The notes below the pieces were generated by a model. It was not told the DNA's origin, did not search any database, and was given only the letters and a program-made list of their open reading frames with translations. From Planctomycetota bacterium (lineage in GTDB: Bacteria > Planctomycetota > UBA1135 > GCA-002686595): DNA of 43,988 nucleotides. Of the stretch, positions 35,549 through 43,930 are shown piece after piece (the stretch's first letter is position 1; each line of letters begins with the position of its first letter). The DNA is taken from assembly GCA_016220085.1 (NCBI GenBank), contig JACRIN010000028.1:1-43988 (forward strand), read 5' to 3'. The position numbers and the translations under genes were made by a program.

Positions 35549-37105
35549 ATGCGCATCACCGACCTGCTCGACCACAGCGCGATGCTCTATCGCGACGACG
35601 AAGCCGTCTTCGACGGCCGGACGCGGTGCGCGTTCGGCGAGCTCTCGTCGCGCGCTGCCGCGACCGCCCGTGGGCTCGCGCACCTCGGCGTGCGCGCCGG
35701 CGAGCGCGTCGCGATCGTCTCGACGAACCGCGTGGAGTACGTCGAAGCGTACTTCGCGCTCGCGCGCCTCGGCGTGGTCGTCGTGCCGGTCAATTGGCGG
35801 CTGCGCGCGACGGAGCTCGAGTATCAGCTCCAGGACAGCGAGTCGGTCGCGGTGCTCGCCGAAGAGCGCTTCGTCGAGGCGTTGGAGCTCTGCCGAGCCG
35901 CCTGTCCGCGTGTGCGGACCTGGATCACGTTCGATGGGGATCGAGCGGGCTGGTCGCGCTTCGCGACGTGCTCCGTCTCGACCGGCGCGCCGTCCTACAC
36001 CGCTGCGATCACCGAGAACGACGTCGCGATCCAGATGTACACCAGCGGCACGACCGGCGCGCCGAAAGGCGCGATGCTGACGCACCGCAATGTGTGCGCA
36101 TTGGTGTCGAGCTGGATGCACGAGCTCCGGCTCGGCTCCGCGCCCGATCGGTTCCTCCAGGTCACGCCGCTGTTCCACGTCGGCGGCATGCTGCAGGTGA
36201 TGTCGGCGGTCGCGGCGGGCGCGAGCTTGCGGTTGCTGCCCGAGTTCCTGCCGGGGCCGGCGCTCGACGCCTTGGAACACGAGGCCGTCACGCACACGCT
36301 CTTCGTGCCTGCGATGCTGCAGTGGCTGCTCGCGGAGAAGGACATCGCGTCGCGTCGCTTTCCGAGCTTGCGGTTGATCGTCTACGGCGCCGCGCCGATG
36401 CCGGTGCAGACGTTGACGCGCGCGCTCGACGTCTTCGGCTGCGATTTTCTGCAGGGCTACGGCCTGACCGAGACCGCCGGCGTCGTGACGACGCTGCGGC
36501 CGGCGGATCATCGCTTCGCGGCCGGCAGCGAGCCTCCCGCGCGTCTCGCGTCGGCCGGCCGCGCCGTGCTCGGTTGCGAAGTGCGCGTCGTCGACGCGTC
36601 GGGTCGCGACGTCGAGCTCGGAGCGATCGGCGAGGTGCTGGTTCGCGGTGAGCAAGTCGGCCCGGGCTACTGGCGTCGGCCCGAGGAGACCGCCGAGGCG
36701 TTTCGAGACGGCTGGTTCCGCACCGGCGACCTCGCGACGCTCGACGAGCACGGCTATGTGACGATCGTCGACCGCCTGAAGGACATGATCCTCGTCGCCG
36801 GCGAGAACGTGTATCCCGGCGAGATCGAATCGATCCTGCGCGAGCATCCCGGGCTCGCCGACGTCGCCGTGATCGGCATCCCGCACGAGCACTGGGGCGA
36901 GGAAGTGCTCGCGCTGGTCGTCCTGCGCCCCGGAAGCGAGGTCGGCGATCGCGAGCTCATCCAACACTGCCGAGCCAAGCTCGCGCGCTTCAAGTGCCCG
37001 ACCCGTGTCGAACGCCGTGCGTCGCTACCCCGCAACGCCGCCGGCAAGCTGCAGAAACGCGAGCTGCGCGAACCGTACTGGGCCGGGCGATCCCGCCGGG
37101 TTTGA
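35549..37105 (+). CDS. Acyl-CoA (or acyl-ACP) synthetase, AMP-forming
   Basis: A 518-residue adenylate-forming enzyme with the P-loop-like YTSGTTGAPKG (164-174), GYGLTETAG, the hinge region GWFRTGDLATLDEHGY and VDRLKDMILVAGENVYPGEIE, and the C-terminal catalytic Lys500 (AAGKLQKREL). It activates a carboxylic acid as an acyl-AMP and passes it to CoA or a carrier thiol. An acyl carrier protein gene follows 66 bases downstream, which makes direct loading of that carrier plausible. Start ATG 35549 agrees with the family N-terminus. Substrate specificity cannot be read from sequence. Confidence 0.93.
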   Translation: MRITDLLDHSAMLYRDDEAVFDGRTRCAFGELSSRAAATARGLAHLGVRAGERVAIVSTNRVEYVEAYFALARLGVVVVPVNWRLRATELEYQLQDSESVAVLAEERFVEALELCRAACPRVRTWITFDGDRAGWSRFATCSVSTGAPSYTAAITENDVAIQMYTSGTTGAPKGAMLTHRNVCALVSSWMHELRLGSAPDRFLQVTPLFHVGGMLQVMSAVAAGASLRLLPEFLPGPALDALEHEAVTHTLFVPAMLQWLLAEKDIASRRFPSLRLIVYGAAPMPVQTLTRALDVFGCDFLQGYGLTETAGVVTTLRPADHRFAAGSEPPARLASAGRAVLGCEVRVVDASGRDVELGAIGEVLVRGEQVGPGYWRRPEETAEAFRDGWFRTGDLATLDEHGYVTIVDRLKDMILVAGENVYPGEIESILREHPGLADVAVIGIPHEHWGEEVLALVVLRPGSEVGDRELIQHCRAKLARFKCPTRVERRASLPRNAAGKLQKRELREPYWAGRSRRV

Positions 37106-37171
37106 CACCTGGTCGAACCGCCATTTCCTCGGACCGCGTGTAGATTGATCACGACCTGCGAGCCACACCCG

Positions 37172-37408
37172 ATGCCGACCCAGACCGAACTGCAAGCGAT
37201 GATCGAGGAGGCGACCCAGGCGTTGCCGGGCACGGTTACGGCGGCGACCGAGCTCGGAACGCTCGACGGTTGGGACTCGATGGGTCTCGTGATCTTCATC
37301 GAGCTCGTCCAATCCAAGGCCGGCGTCGAGATCGCCGTGCACGACCTTCGGGCCTGCGCGCGGCCGACCGACGTGTTCGCTCTCGTCCACAAAGTCGCCG
37401 CCGCATGA
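37172..37408 (+). CDS. Acyl/peptidyl carrier protein
   Basis: A 78-residue carrier with the phosphopantetheine attachment site Ser36 in LDGWDSMGLVIFIELVQ and a four-helix pattern; helix 3 contains DLRACARPTDVFAL. It is a stand-alone carrier of the type found in natural-product or modified-lipid clusters, and the WDSMG motif differs from the usual DSL of fatty-acid AcpP. It lies between the acyl synthetase and the first of two radical SAM enzymes, so it may present the substrate to them. The ATG at 37172 was preferred to an in-frame ATT/ATG further upstream. Confidence 0.9.
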   Translation: MPTQTELQAMIEEATQALPGTVTAATELGTLDGWDSMGLVIFIELVQSKAGVEIAVHDLRACARPTDVFALVHKVAAA

Positions 37409-37486
37409 TGACGGCCGCGCTCCGCTCGGTGCGGAAGCGCGCACGCGATTCGCTCCCGACCCGTTCCCTTGCGCGGAGATCCGATC

Positions 37487-39202
37487 GTGGCACGTGAGAA
37501 GGTCGACGCTCTCTTCTTCTCCTACTACGAAGACATCGACAAGTGGCACAACGACCACTTGGGCGACGGCGTGCAATCCGGCCTGACCGGGCTCCGTCCC
37601 GATGGCGGCGACGACCCCGAGGCTGCGAGCATGCAAGCGCGGATGTTGCGCCAGTCGGTGTCGATCGACGGCAACCACTACGACTTCGCGCGCTTCCTGT
37701 CGTGGGCACGGCACGGCACGACGGCCGAGTACCGTTGCTACTCGCCGTTCGCGCCGACGCAACTCGCAGGCAGCTACTTTCGCTCGCTGCTCGGTGCGCA
37801 GGGCTTCGACGTGAGGCACGTCCATCTCGCCGACCGCACGACGTTGGTGGGGCTCGGCGAGCGCTTCGATCCGCGCTATGTGCTGATCTCGACCACGTTC
37901 CTCTCGGAAGTCGCGCGCATCCACGACATCTGCCGCCGCGTGCGACGGCTCTGGCCCGACGCCGGCGTCATCGTGGGCGGGCTCGTGCTGATCGAGTTGC
38001 AGCGCAGTGTCGAGCCGGTGCAGTTCGAGCGCATGCTGCGCGCGTTCGGCGCGGACGCGTATGTGCTGAGCGCTCAGTCCGAAGAGAGCGTCATCGAGAT
38101 CCTGCGCCACGAGCGCGGGGAGCTCGCCCGCCTCGACTTGCCGCACACGCTCGTGCGCACGGCCAACGGCTACGTAGCATCGTCGCAGCGCGAGGAGCGG
38201 CACTTCGGCCTCGAGGAGACGTACGTGCGCTGGAGCAAGCTCGACCCGGCGTCGCTCTATCACACGGTGCACACGCGGACTGCGCGGAGTTGTGCCTTCA
38301 AGTGCGCCTTCTGCACTTTTCCGCAGTTGCAGGGAACGCTCGAGCTCGCGCCGGAAGCGAGTTTCGAGGCGGAGCTCGAAGAGTTGAAGCGTTTGGGGAG
38401 CGTGCGCTCGCTGATCTTCACCGACGACACGTTCAATGTGCCGCCGCAGCGCTTCAAGGAGCTCTGCAAGATCCTCGCGCGTTACGACTTCGAGTGGTAC
38501 TCGTTCTTCCGCCCGCAGTTCGCCGACGACGAGACGGCGCAGTTGATGAGCGATTCGGGCTGTCGCGCGGTGTTCCTCGGCGTCGAAGCGGTCGACGACG
38601 GGATGCTCAAGCGCCTCGGCAAGACGGCGACAGTCGCCAAAGTCGAAGTCGGCGTCGAAGCGTTGAAGCGTCACGGCATCTTGATGCACGCCAACTTCAT
38701 CGTCGGCTTCCCGGGTGACGTGCCGGAGAACGCGCAGAAGATCGTCGACTTCCTCGATCGCCACGCGATCGACTTCTTCTACGTCAGCCCTTGGTACCAC
38801 TCGCCGACCGCGCCGATCTCGAAGGACGCGGAGAAGTATGGAGTGCAAGGCAAGTACTTCCGCTGGAAGCACGACACGATGGACGTCGATCAGGCGCTCG
38901 CGCTCGAAGCCGAGCTCCAGCGCGCGCCCAAGACGTCGCTTTTCATGTCCGAGCTGACGCAGAACACCTTCTGGGGCGAAATCCTCTTCTATTGCAACGA
39001 CTACGACCTGGCGGAGACTCGCATGGTCGTCGAAACGTACAACGCGTTCACCGGGCGAGATACACCGTCGGCCGAGCTGCGCGACGACGCGCGTGTCGTC
39101 CGACTGCGCGCGCTGCTCGGGCGGAAGCCTCTGCCCGTTCCGCCCGGCGTCGAGTTCGCGCGGACCGCGGCGCCGACCGCCGCACCCATGGAGCGCGGTT
39201 GA
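37487..39202 (+). CDS. Radical SAM enzyme with PhpK-like layout, copy 1
   Basis: A 571-residue protein. The N-terminal third is a modified cobalamin-type domain preceded by a distinct motif region (VDALFFSYYEDIDKWHNDH, and RQSVSIDGNHYDFARFLSWA). The barrel has Cys269, 273 and 276 (CAFKCAFC), FTDDTFNVP, FLGVEAVDDGML and NFIVGFPGD. This layout (short motif, conserved insert, then a strand-GG region VGGLVL) resembles the PhpK-type P-methyltransferase family as I remember it; the match is tentative. No SPASM domain is seen. The GTG at 37487 is supported by GGAG about eight bases upstream. It overlaps the next gene by one base and belongs to the synthetase/ACP operon. Confidence 0.85.
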   Translation: MAREKVDALFFSYYEDIDKWHNDHLGDGVQSGLTGLRPDGGDDPEAASMQARMLRQSVSIDGNHYDFARFLSWARHGTTAEYRCYSPFAPTQLAGSYFRSLLGAQGFDVRHVHLADRTTLVGLGERFDPRYVLISTTFLSEVARIHDICRRVRRLWPDAGVIVGGLVLIELQRSVEPVQFERMLRAFGADAYVLSAQSEESVIEILRHERGELARLDLPHTLVRTANGYVASSQREERHFGLEETYVRWSKLDPASLYHTVHTRTARSCAFKCAFCTFPQLQGTLELAPEASFEAELEELKRLGSVRSLIFTDDTFNVPPQRFKELCKILARYDFEWYSFFRPQFADDETAQLMSDSGCRAVFLGVEAVDDGMLKRLGKTATVAKVEVGVEALKRHGILMHANFIVGFPGDVPENAQKIVDFLDRHAIDFFYVSPWYHSPTAPISKDAEKYGVQGKYFRWKHDTMDVDQALALEAELQRAPKTSLFMSELTQNTFWGEILFYCNDYDLAETRMVVETYNAFTGRDTPSAELRDDARVVRLRALLGRKPLPVPPGVEFARTAAPTAAPMERG

Positions 39203-40917
39203 TGCCCGAATCCGTCGACATCCTGTTCCTCTCCTACTACGCCGACATCGATCGTTGGCACAACGACTGGTCGAGCGACGTCACGCGCATGCCGGCGCGC
39301 GCGGCGCAGCCGGGCGAGCGCGATCAGTCGATGATGGGTCGCATCGAGCGTCAGAGCGTTCGAATCGACGGTCGACCCTACGACTTCGCGCGCTTCCTCT
39401 CGTGGGCTCGCTACGGAAGTACGCGCGAGTTCCGGCGCTACGACGCATACACGCCGACGCATTTGAACGGCGCGTACCACGAATCGCTGCTCGGCGCGAA
39501 GGGCCTGCGCGTGCGTCACGTCAACTACGCGGATCGGCTGGTGATCGCCGAGCTCGCCGAGCGCTACTCGCCGCGCTTCGTGCTCTTCTCGACGACGTTC
39601 ATGATCGAGGCACCGACGATCCTCGATGGAATGCAGCGCGTTCGTCGCGCGTTTCCGGGTGCACGGGTGATCTCCGGCGGGTTCATGCTCGGAGAGCTCG
39701 AGAAGGACCTCGGTCGGCCGCGGTTCGAACGCTTTTTGCGAGCGTGGGGCGCGGATGCGTACGTCGCGTCGGCGATGGGGGAAGAGCCTCTGCTCGCGTT
39801 GCTCGGCGCCGACGAGCGCGACTGGCCGAAGCTCGCGCTCGCCAACACGTGGCTGCGGCGAGCCGACGGTGGTTACACGCCGCCGACGCCGGACGTGCCG
39901 GAACTCGGGCTCTCGATGAACGACACGTGGGTTCGCTGGGACCGGTTGGACCCGGAGAACCTCTATCACACGGTCCACGTCCGCACCGCTCGCAGCTGCA
40001 CGTTCAAGTGCTCGTTCTGCAGCCTCTTCGTGCTCGAAGGCGAGCTTTCGAACGCGCGGCCGGAGACGCTGCGCGCGGAGCTCGAAAGCCTGAAGCGCGT
40101 CGGCCACGTCCGGTCGGTGATCTTCACCGATGACACGTTCAACGTGCCGCAGCGACGCTTCAAGGAGCTCGTGCGCGTGCTCGCCGACTTCGACTTCGAG
40201 TGGTACTCGTTCTACCGCAGCCAGTTCGCGGACCACGAGACGGTCCGCATGATGAAGGACTCGGGCTGCAAGGGGCTCTTCCTGGGGATCGAATCGATCG
40301 ACGACGAGGTCCTCAAGATCATGAACAAGGCGACCACGGTCGCATCGTACGAGCGCGGCTTGGAGCAGCTCGCCAAGCACGAGATCCCGTATCACGCCAA
40401 CTTCATCATCGGTTTCCCCGGTGATCGCCCCGAGAACACCGCGCGCATCGTCGATTTCGTCGACAAGTGGGACATGCCGTTCTATTCGGTGAGCCCCTGG
40501 TTCTGTGCGCCGTCGACGACGATCACCCACGAGCGCGAGAAGTACGGCATCGAGGGCAACTACTACGACTGGCGCCACTTCACGATGGACTCGAAGCTCG
40601 CCATCGAGCTGGAGCAATGGATGATTCGCCAGCCCAAGCGCGCGGTCTACATGTCGCAACTCAGCGCGGACGCCTTCTGGAGCGAAATCATGCTCTACGC
40701 CAACGGCTGGTCGGTCGCGGAAGCGCGCAGCGCCGCGCAGCTCTTCAACCGGCTCGCCGGCGCGGACACTCCCGCGGCGACGATACGCGCGCTGCCCGAA
40801 GCCGCGCACCTGACGATGCTCCTGACCTCGAAACCGCTCCCCGAACCCGCGCCGCACGATCGCTTCACGTCGGGCTCGAGCGACAAGGTGCTCGCCGCGG
40901 ACGCCGCCGCGCCGTGA
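39202..40917 (+). CDS. Radical SAM enzyme with PhpK-like layout, copy 2
   Basis: A 571-residue paralogue of the preceding enzyme and of identical length. It starts VDILFLSYYADIDRWHNDW, has the same insert (RQSVRIDGRPYDFARFLSWARYG) and the cluster Cys266, 270 and 273 (CTFKCSFC). FTDDTFNVP, FLGIESIDDEVL and NFIIGFPGDRPENT are conserved. The start overlaps the stop of copy 1 (TGATG), so translation is coupled and roughly equal amounts of both proteins are expected. Two such copies could form a heterodimer or perform successive steps on an ACP-bound chain. The C-terminal 30 residues are low in complexity. Confidence 0.86.
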   Translation: MPESVDILFLSYYADIDRWHNDWSSDVTRMPARAAQPGERDQSMMGRIERQSVRIDGRPYDFARFLSWARYGSTREFRRYDAYTPTHLNGAYHESLLGAKGLRVRHVNYADRLVIAELAERYSPRFVLFSTTFMIEAPTILDGMQRVRRAFPGARVISGGFMLGELEKDLGRPRFERFLRAWGADAYVASAMGEEPLLALLGADERDWPKLALANTWLRRADGGYTPPTPDVPELGLSMNDTWVRWDRLDPENLYHTVHVRTARSCTFKCSFCSLFVLEGELSNARPETLRAELESLKRVGHVRSVIFTDDTFNVPQRRFKELVRVLADFDFEWYSFYRSQFADHETVRMMKDSGCKGLFLGIESIDDEVLKIMNKATTVASYERGLEQLAKHEIPYHANFIIGFPGDRPENTARIVDFVDKWDMPFYSVSPWFCAPSTTITHEREKYGIEGNYYDWRHFTMDSKLAIELEQWMIRQPKRAVYMSQLSADAFWSEIMLYANGWSVAEARSAAQLFNRLAGADTPAATIRALPEAAHLTMLLTSKPLPEPAPHDRFTSGSSDKVLAADAAAP

Positions 40918-41354
40918 CCCGATCGACCGGGTCGCCTGACGCGCGCCGATCTACGGCAGTGAGACGGATACGGGCTCGTTCGAGATGACGAGCGACCTGA
41001 CCTGCGGTGCGTCCGCACCAACGGTGACTTCGAGCGAATAGACACCGCGGCCGAGCAGCACACGCCGTGGCGAGGCCGATCGCACGACGGTCGGGAGCAA
41101 ATCCCTGCTCCCATCGCCGCGCGCGCGTCGATGCTACCGGACGTGGATCGGGAAGTCCGCGAGCGCGGCGTCGCGAACGGGTCGGCGCCATGGTGGATGG
41201 CACACGGACCGACGCTCGCCACGGCGCTCGCGCCGGCTCGATGCCGCCCGCTTTCACGCCGCGACGCCGTGTCGGTTCGAACGCTACTCCGAGGGCCCAA
41301 GTCGGCCCTTCGTGCTTCATTGGGCGCAGCTCGGTGCACCCGAACGACTTCGAC
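40918..41354. other. Intergenic region after the radical SAM operon
   Basis: The 437 bases hold one likely gene remnant at 40951-41100 on the minus strand, listed separately. The rest shows no convincing gene, hairpin with T run, tRNA or promoter. Confidence 0.5.
40951..41100 (-). pseudogene. C-terminal remnant of a beta-sandwich protein
   Basis: Reading from TTG 41100, 49 residues end with RGVYSLEVTVGADAP, VRSLVISNEPVSVSLP and a TAG stop. Alternating beta-strand composition with the GxYSLEV pattern is typical of the last strands of carboxypeptidase-regulatory-like or Ig-like domains of large secreted proteins. Upstream the frame is closed by TAG about 30 bases beyond, so only the tail remains. 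It could be a decayed gene left by a rearrangement. Confidence 0.35.
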
Positions 41355-41849
41355 TCAGGCGCCGACGAAGTACCGCATTCCGCGGTTGCGTCCCTGCGTC
41401 TTGACCGCGCCGTCCTCGATCAGCCGCTTCATCGACGGCCGCATCGCGAGCGTGGTGGTGTCGAGAGCGGACGCGATCTCCTCGCCGCGTTGGCCGGGGT
41501 GGGCCCGGACGTGCGCACGCAGGCGCTCGACCAGACCCTCGGCGTTGCCGCCGCCTCCGGTGCGGCGCACGCGAGCGCCCGGGGTCGCGGCGACACGCGG
41601 GGCGAGCACGCCGTTGAGCGCGAGGGTGGCGCTCAAAGTCGAGCGTGCTTCCTCCAGCGCCTGGCGAGTCGCGTGGTCCTCGGACTCCGACATCGCCTTC
41701 TCGATCGCCTTGAGAGCGGCGGACATGTGGCGGAGAGCGGGGTTGCGCTTGGTTTTGGCGCGCTCGGCCTTCTGCTTGATCGCTTCGATCTTGGCTTGGA
41801 GCTTGGCGATGCGTTCGTCGACGGAAATGCGCTTACGTTCGGCAGTCAT
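41355..41849 (-). CDS. Coiled-coil plus winged-helix DNA-binding protein
   Basis: A 164-residue protein. Residues about 5-80 form a charged coiled coil (ISVDERIAKLQAKIEAIKQKAERAK). A Gly-rich link (RRTGGGGN) follows, and the C-terminus (about 108-164) looks like a winged helix: AHPGQRGEEIASALDTTTLAMRPSMKRLIEDGAVKTQGRNRGMRYFV. It is probably a dimeric transcription factor or nucleoid-associated protein. ATG 41849 starts the coiled coil; further upstream sequence is non-coding in composition. It stands alone beside the integrative element. Confidence 0.72.
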   Translation of the reverse strand: MTAERKRISVDERIAKLQAKIEAIKQKAERAKTKRNPALRHMSAALKAIEKAMSESEDHATRQALEEARSTLSATLALNGVLAPRVAATPGARVRRTGGGGNAEGLVERLRAHVRAHPGQRGEEIASALDTTTLAMRPSMKRLIEDGAVKTQGRNRGMRYFVGA

Positions 41850-42091
41850 GATGAGGGTGGAGAGAATCCAGGTCGCGCGAGCGATGGGGCGAAAGACAAT
41901 ACGCGACTGGCACGCGCGCGGCGAGTCGATTCGGTGCAAGGGCGCGAGATTCGCGCAAGGATTGAGTGTTAGGCCGAAGCGCTCGAGCGCGAGCTGACGA
42001 CGTGACGTCCCCGACACTCCGTGCGCGCGAGTGCGTAGCCAACGCCAGAACGAGCGACTGAATCGACTATCCGGTCACGAATCGACCGCGC

Positions 42092-42322
42092 ATGAACGGC
42101 GAAGCCGGACCGCACCGACGGCCTCGAACTCGCGCCGACGTTCCAATCGGCAACACCGTTCGACGCACGGCTGACGGGCGCCACACGCTGGCGTATCCGT
42201 TCCGCGAGGACGGAACGGGCAAGCCACGCTGCTGGGCGCGTCCGATCGACAGCCGAACCCGAACCGCGCTGGAGCGACAGGTGCTGCGGGCGCTCAGCCT
42301 CGGTGAACGGAGCGCGCCATGA
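42092..42322 (+). CDS. Small hypothetical protein of the integrative element
   Basis: A 76-residue basic protein (MNGEAGPHRRPRTRADVP...REDGTGKPRCWARPIDSRTRTALERQVLRALSLG). No family was recognised. It lies in the same direction as the HTH and integrase genes, and its composition is close to coding. It is the first open frame of the putative element, and nothing else supports its expression. Confidence 0.4.
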   Translation: MNGEAGPHRRPRTRADVPIGNTVRRTADGRHTLAYPFREDGTGKPRCWARPIDSRTRTALERQVLRALSLGERSAP

Positions 42323-42412
42323 CCGCGCTGATGGACCACTCGTTCGCGACTTCCGCGACGAGTTCGTGCGTTGACGAAGCCGCGCGCGATGCGCGGAGAG
42401 AGAAGCGAACCG

Positions 42413-42661
42413 ATGGGCAAGCGTCGCGTGCGTGCGTTCTTCGAAATCAGCCGAGACCGAGGACTCGAACCGGTGATCGTCAGTCGGGATCGAGTCCTCT
42501 CGGATCCGCAGATGCTCGCGACCGTGGAGTCGGAGCTGCGCGGCAAGTTGCTCGACATCGTCGAGGACATCGAGGGGCTTGGACTTCATCGCGACGACCC
42601 ATGGTGGATGGTGGTGCGCGAGGCTGCACAAGAGCGGCGACGGGCGGCAGTGCCGAGGTGA
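42413..42661 (+). CDS. Small hypothetical protein of the integrative element
   Basis: An 82-residue protein, MGKRRVRAFFEISRDRGL...VESELRGKLLDIVEDIEGLGLHRDDPWWMVVREAAQERRR. The ATG at 42413 is preceded by GGAGAGAGAA, a good ribosome binding site. Two further in-frame starts upstream (TTG 42371 and ATG 42389) are possible. No family was recognised; the helical acidic middle suggests a small soluble protein. It ends 34 bases before the excisionase-like gene. Confidence 0.6.
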   Translation: MGKRRVRAFFEISRDRGLEPVIVSRDRVLSDPQMLATVESELRGKLLDIVEDIEGLGLHRDDPWWMVVREAAQERRRAAVPR

Positions 42662-42695
42662 TGGGCTGGCGCGCGGCAGGGGCGGAGGTGCGCTG

Positions 42696-43013
42696 ATGTC
42701 TGACATCCAACACGACCTCGCCCGCCTCGCCGCGCTTCACCGCGAGCAAGCCGAGGTGTTCGAACGGGTGACGACGAACCTCGCCGAGCTGTTTGCTGCG
42801 CCGCGCGAACCGAGGCTCATGGAGCCCATGGTCACCGAGCGTCCCGAACTCCTCACCGCCGCGGAGGTCGCGTCGCTGTTGCGTGTCGACGCGTGCACGT
42901 TGCGACAGATGCGCCGCATGGGCGAGACGCCTCCGAGCCTGCAGGTTGGCCGCCGACCGCGCTGGCGACGCGCAGACGTCGACGCCTGGTTGGCGGAACG
43001 AGGTGCGCCGTGA
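42696..43013 (+). CDS. Excisionase-like helix-turn-helix protein
   Basis: A 105-residue protein whose C-terminus is a MerR/AlpA-type HTH: LLTAAEVASLLRVDACTLRQMRRMGETPPSLQVGRRPRWRRADVDAWLAERG. The first 50 residues are helical. A strong GGAGGTG ribosome site precedes the ATG at 42696. It overlaps the integrase start by four bases (GTGA), a common arrangement for excisionase/integrase pairs. It probably controls excision or transcription of the element. Confidence 0.85.
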   Translation: MSDIQHDLARLAALHREQAEVFERVTTNLAELFAAPREPRLMEPMVTERPELLTAAEVASLLRVDACTLRQMRRMGETPPSLQVGRRPRWRRADVDAWLAERGAP

Positions 43014-43930
43014 GTCGGCTTGGCCGCGCGCTCGGTGCAGGCCGGTTCTATCGGGTGCCTGGGTCGAAGATGTGGTTCCTCGACTTCAAAGACGGCAAGG
43101 GGCAGCGGCGTAGGCAGGCCTTGTCGACGGACAAGCGCGTGGCCGAGCGCATGCGCGGGGAGATCATCAACCAGCGCGACTTGGAACTCGCGGGGCTGGG
43201 CAGCGTGGAAGGCCAGAGCCGTCCGCTCGCCGACATCGTGCCGCTGTACCTGCAAGACCTCGGGCAGCGCGCGGGCGCGAAGCAACTCCTCAACGTCACG
43301 ATCCACCTCCGTCGCATCCTGGCGTCGCTGCGGTCGAAACGCGTGCGCGACCTCGACCCGATCGAGCTGATGCAGTACCGCGCCGCGAGGCTCAAGCTCG
43401 GGCTTTCGAATCGCACCATCAACGTCGAGGTCGGGTCGTTGAAGGCGATGCTTCGGCGGGCTGAGAGTGCTGGGTTGATCGCGCAGAGCCCGATCCGCAA
43501 CTTCAAGCCGCTGCCGTACTCGGAGCAGCACAGGCGGCACGTGAGGCGCGCGTTGAGCGACGAGGAGATCGAACGCTTCCTCGCGGCCGCACGCGACGAC
43601 GACGACGAGCAGGCCGCCTACCGCGCCGCCGAGACGACGATCGGGAACGGCACCAAGGGAGCGGACTACGATGAGCGGCGGCGGCTGCCGCGAGTCCCGC
43701 AGCGGCTGTTGTTCACTGTCCTGCTCGAAGCAGGCTCGCGGTGGTGGGAGACCGTGAGCGTGACGTGGGCGGATCTCGATCGCGAGCGGGCGACGCTGAG
43801 GTTGCGCGCGGCGACGACGAAGAGCGGGCGGTCGCGGGTCGTGCCGCTTCGGCCCGAGCTGGTAGCGGAGTTGTGGGCGCTGCGCGCGGTGCTGACGGCA
43901 AGCAGAAAAGGGACCTCTGCGGCAGTCTGA
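43010..43930 (+). pseudogene. Tyrosine recombinase (integrase), truncated at the C-terminus
   Basis: A phage-type integrase with an N-terminal arm-binding region, a SAM-like core-binding domain (about 75-165) and the start of the catalytic domain. The first catalytic Arg is Arg244 (LEAGSRWWETVSVTW) and the Lys region is TKSGRSRVVPL (about 270-280). The frame ends at residue 306 after LWALRAVLTAS-RKGTSAAV. The HxxR block and the catalytic Tyr are missing. The last residues come from foreign DNA carrying AAAAGGGACC repeats, so an insertion has probably cut the gene. GTG 43010 overlaps the HTH gene by four bases. Confidence 0.8.

Noticed and set aside
37102..37146. TTGACA before the ACP gene as a promoter
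   Set aside because: The nearest -10-like TAGATT is about 33 bases away, far from the needed 16-18, and TTGACA overlaps the synthetase stop codon.
41850..42091. tRNA or att site beside the integrative element
   Set aside because: No cloverleaf or conserved T-arm could be found, and no matching direct repeat was visible on both sides within the window.
42319..42696. 125-codon frame overlapping the small element genes
   Set aside because: It overlaps the 82-residue gene, which has a good ribosome site and better composition, and its own translation is Arg/Gly/Ser rich like a shadow frame.
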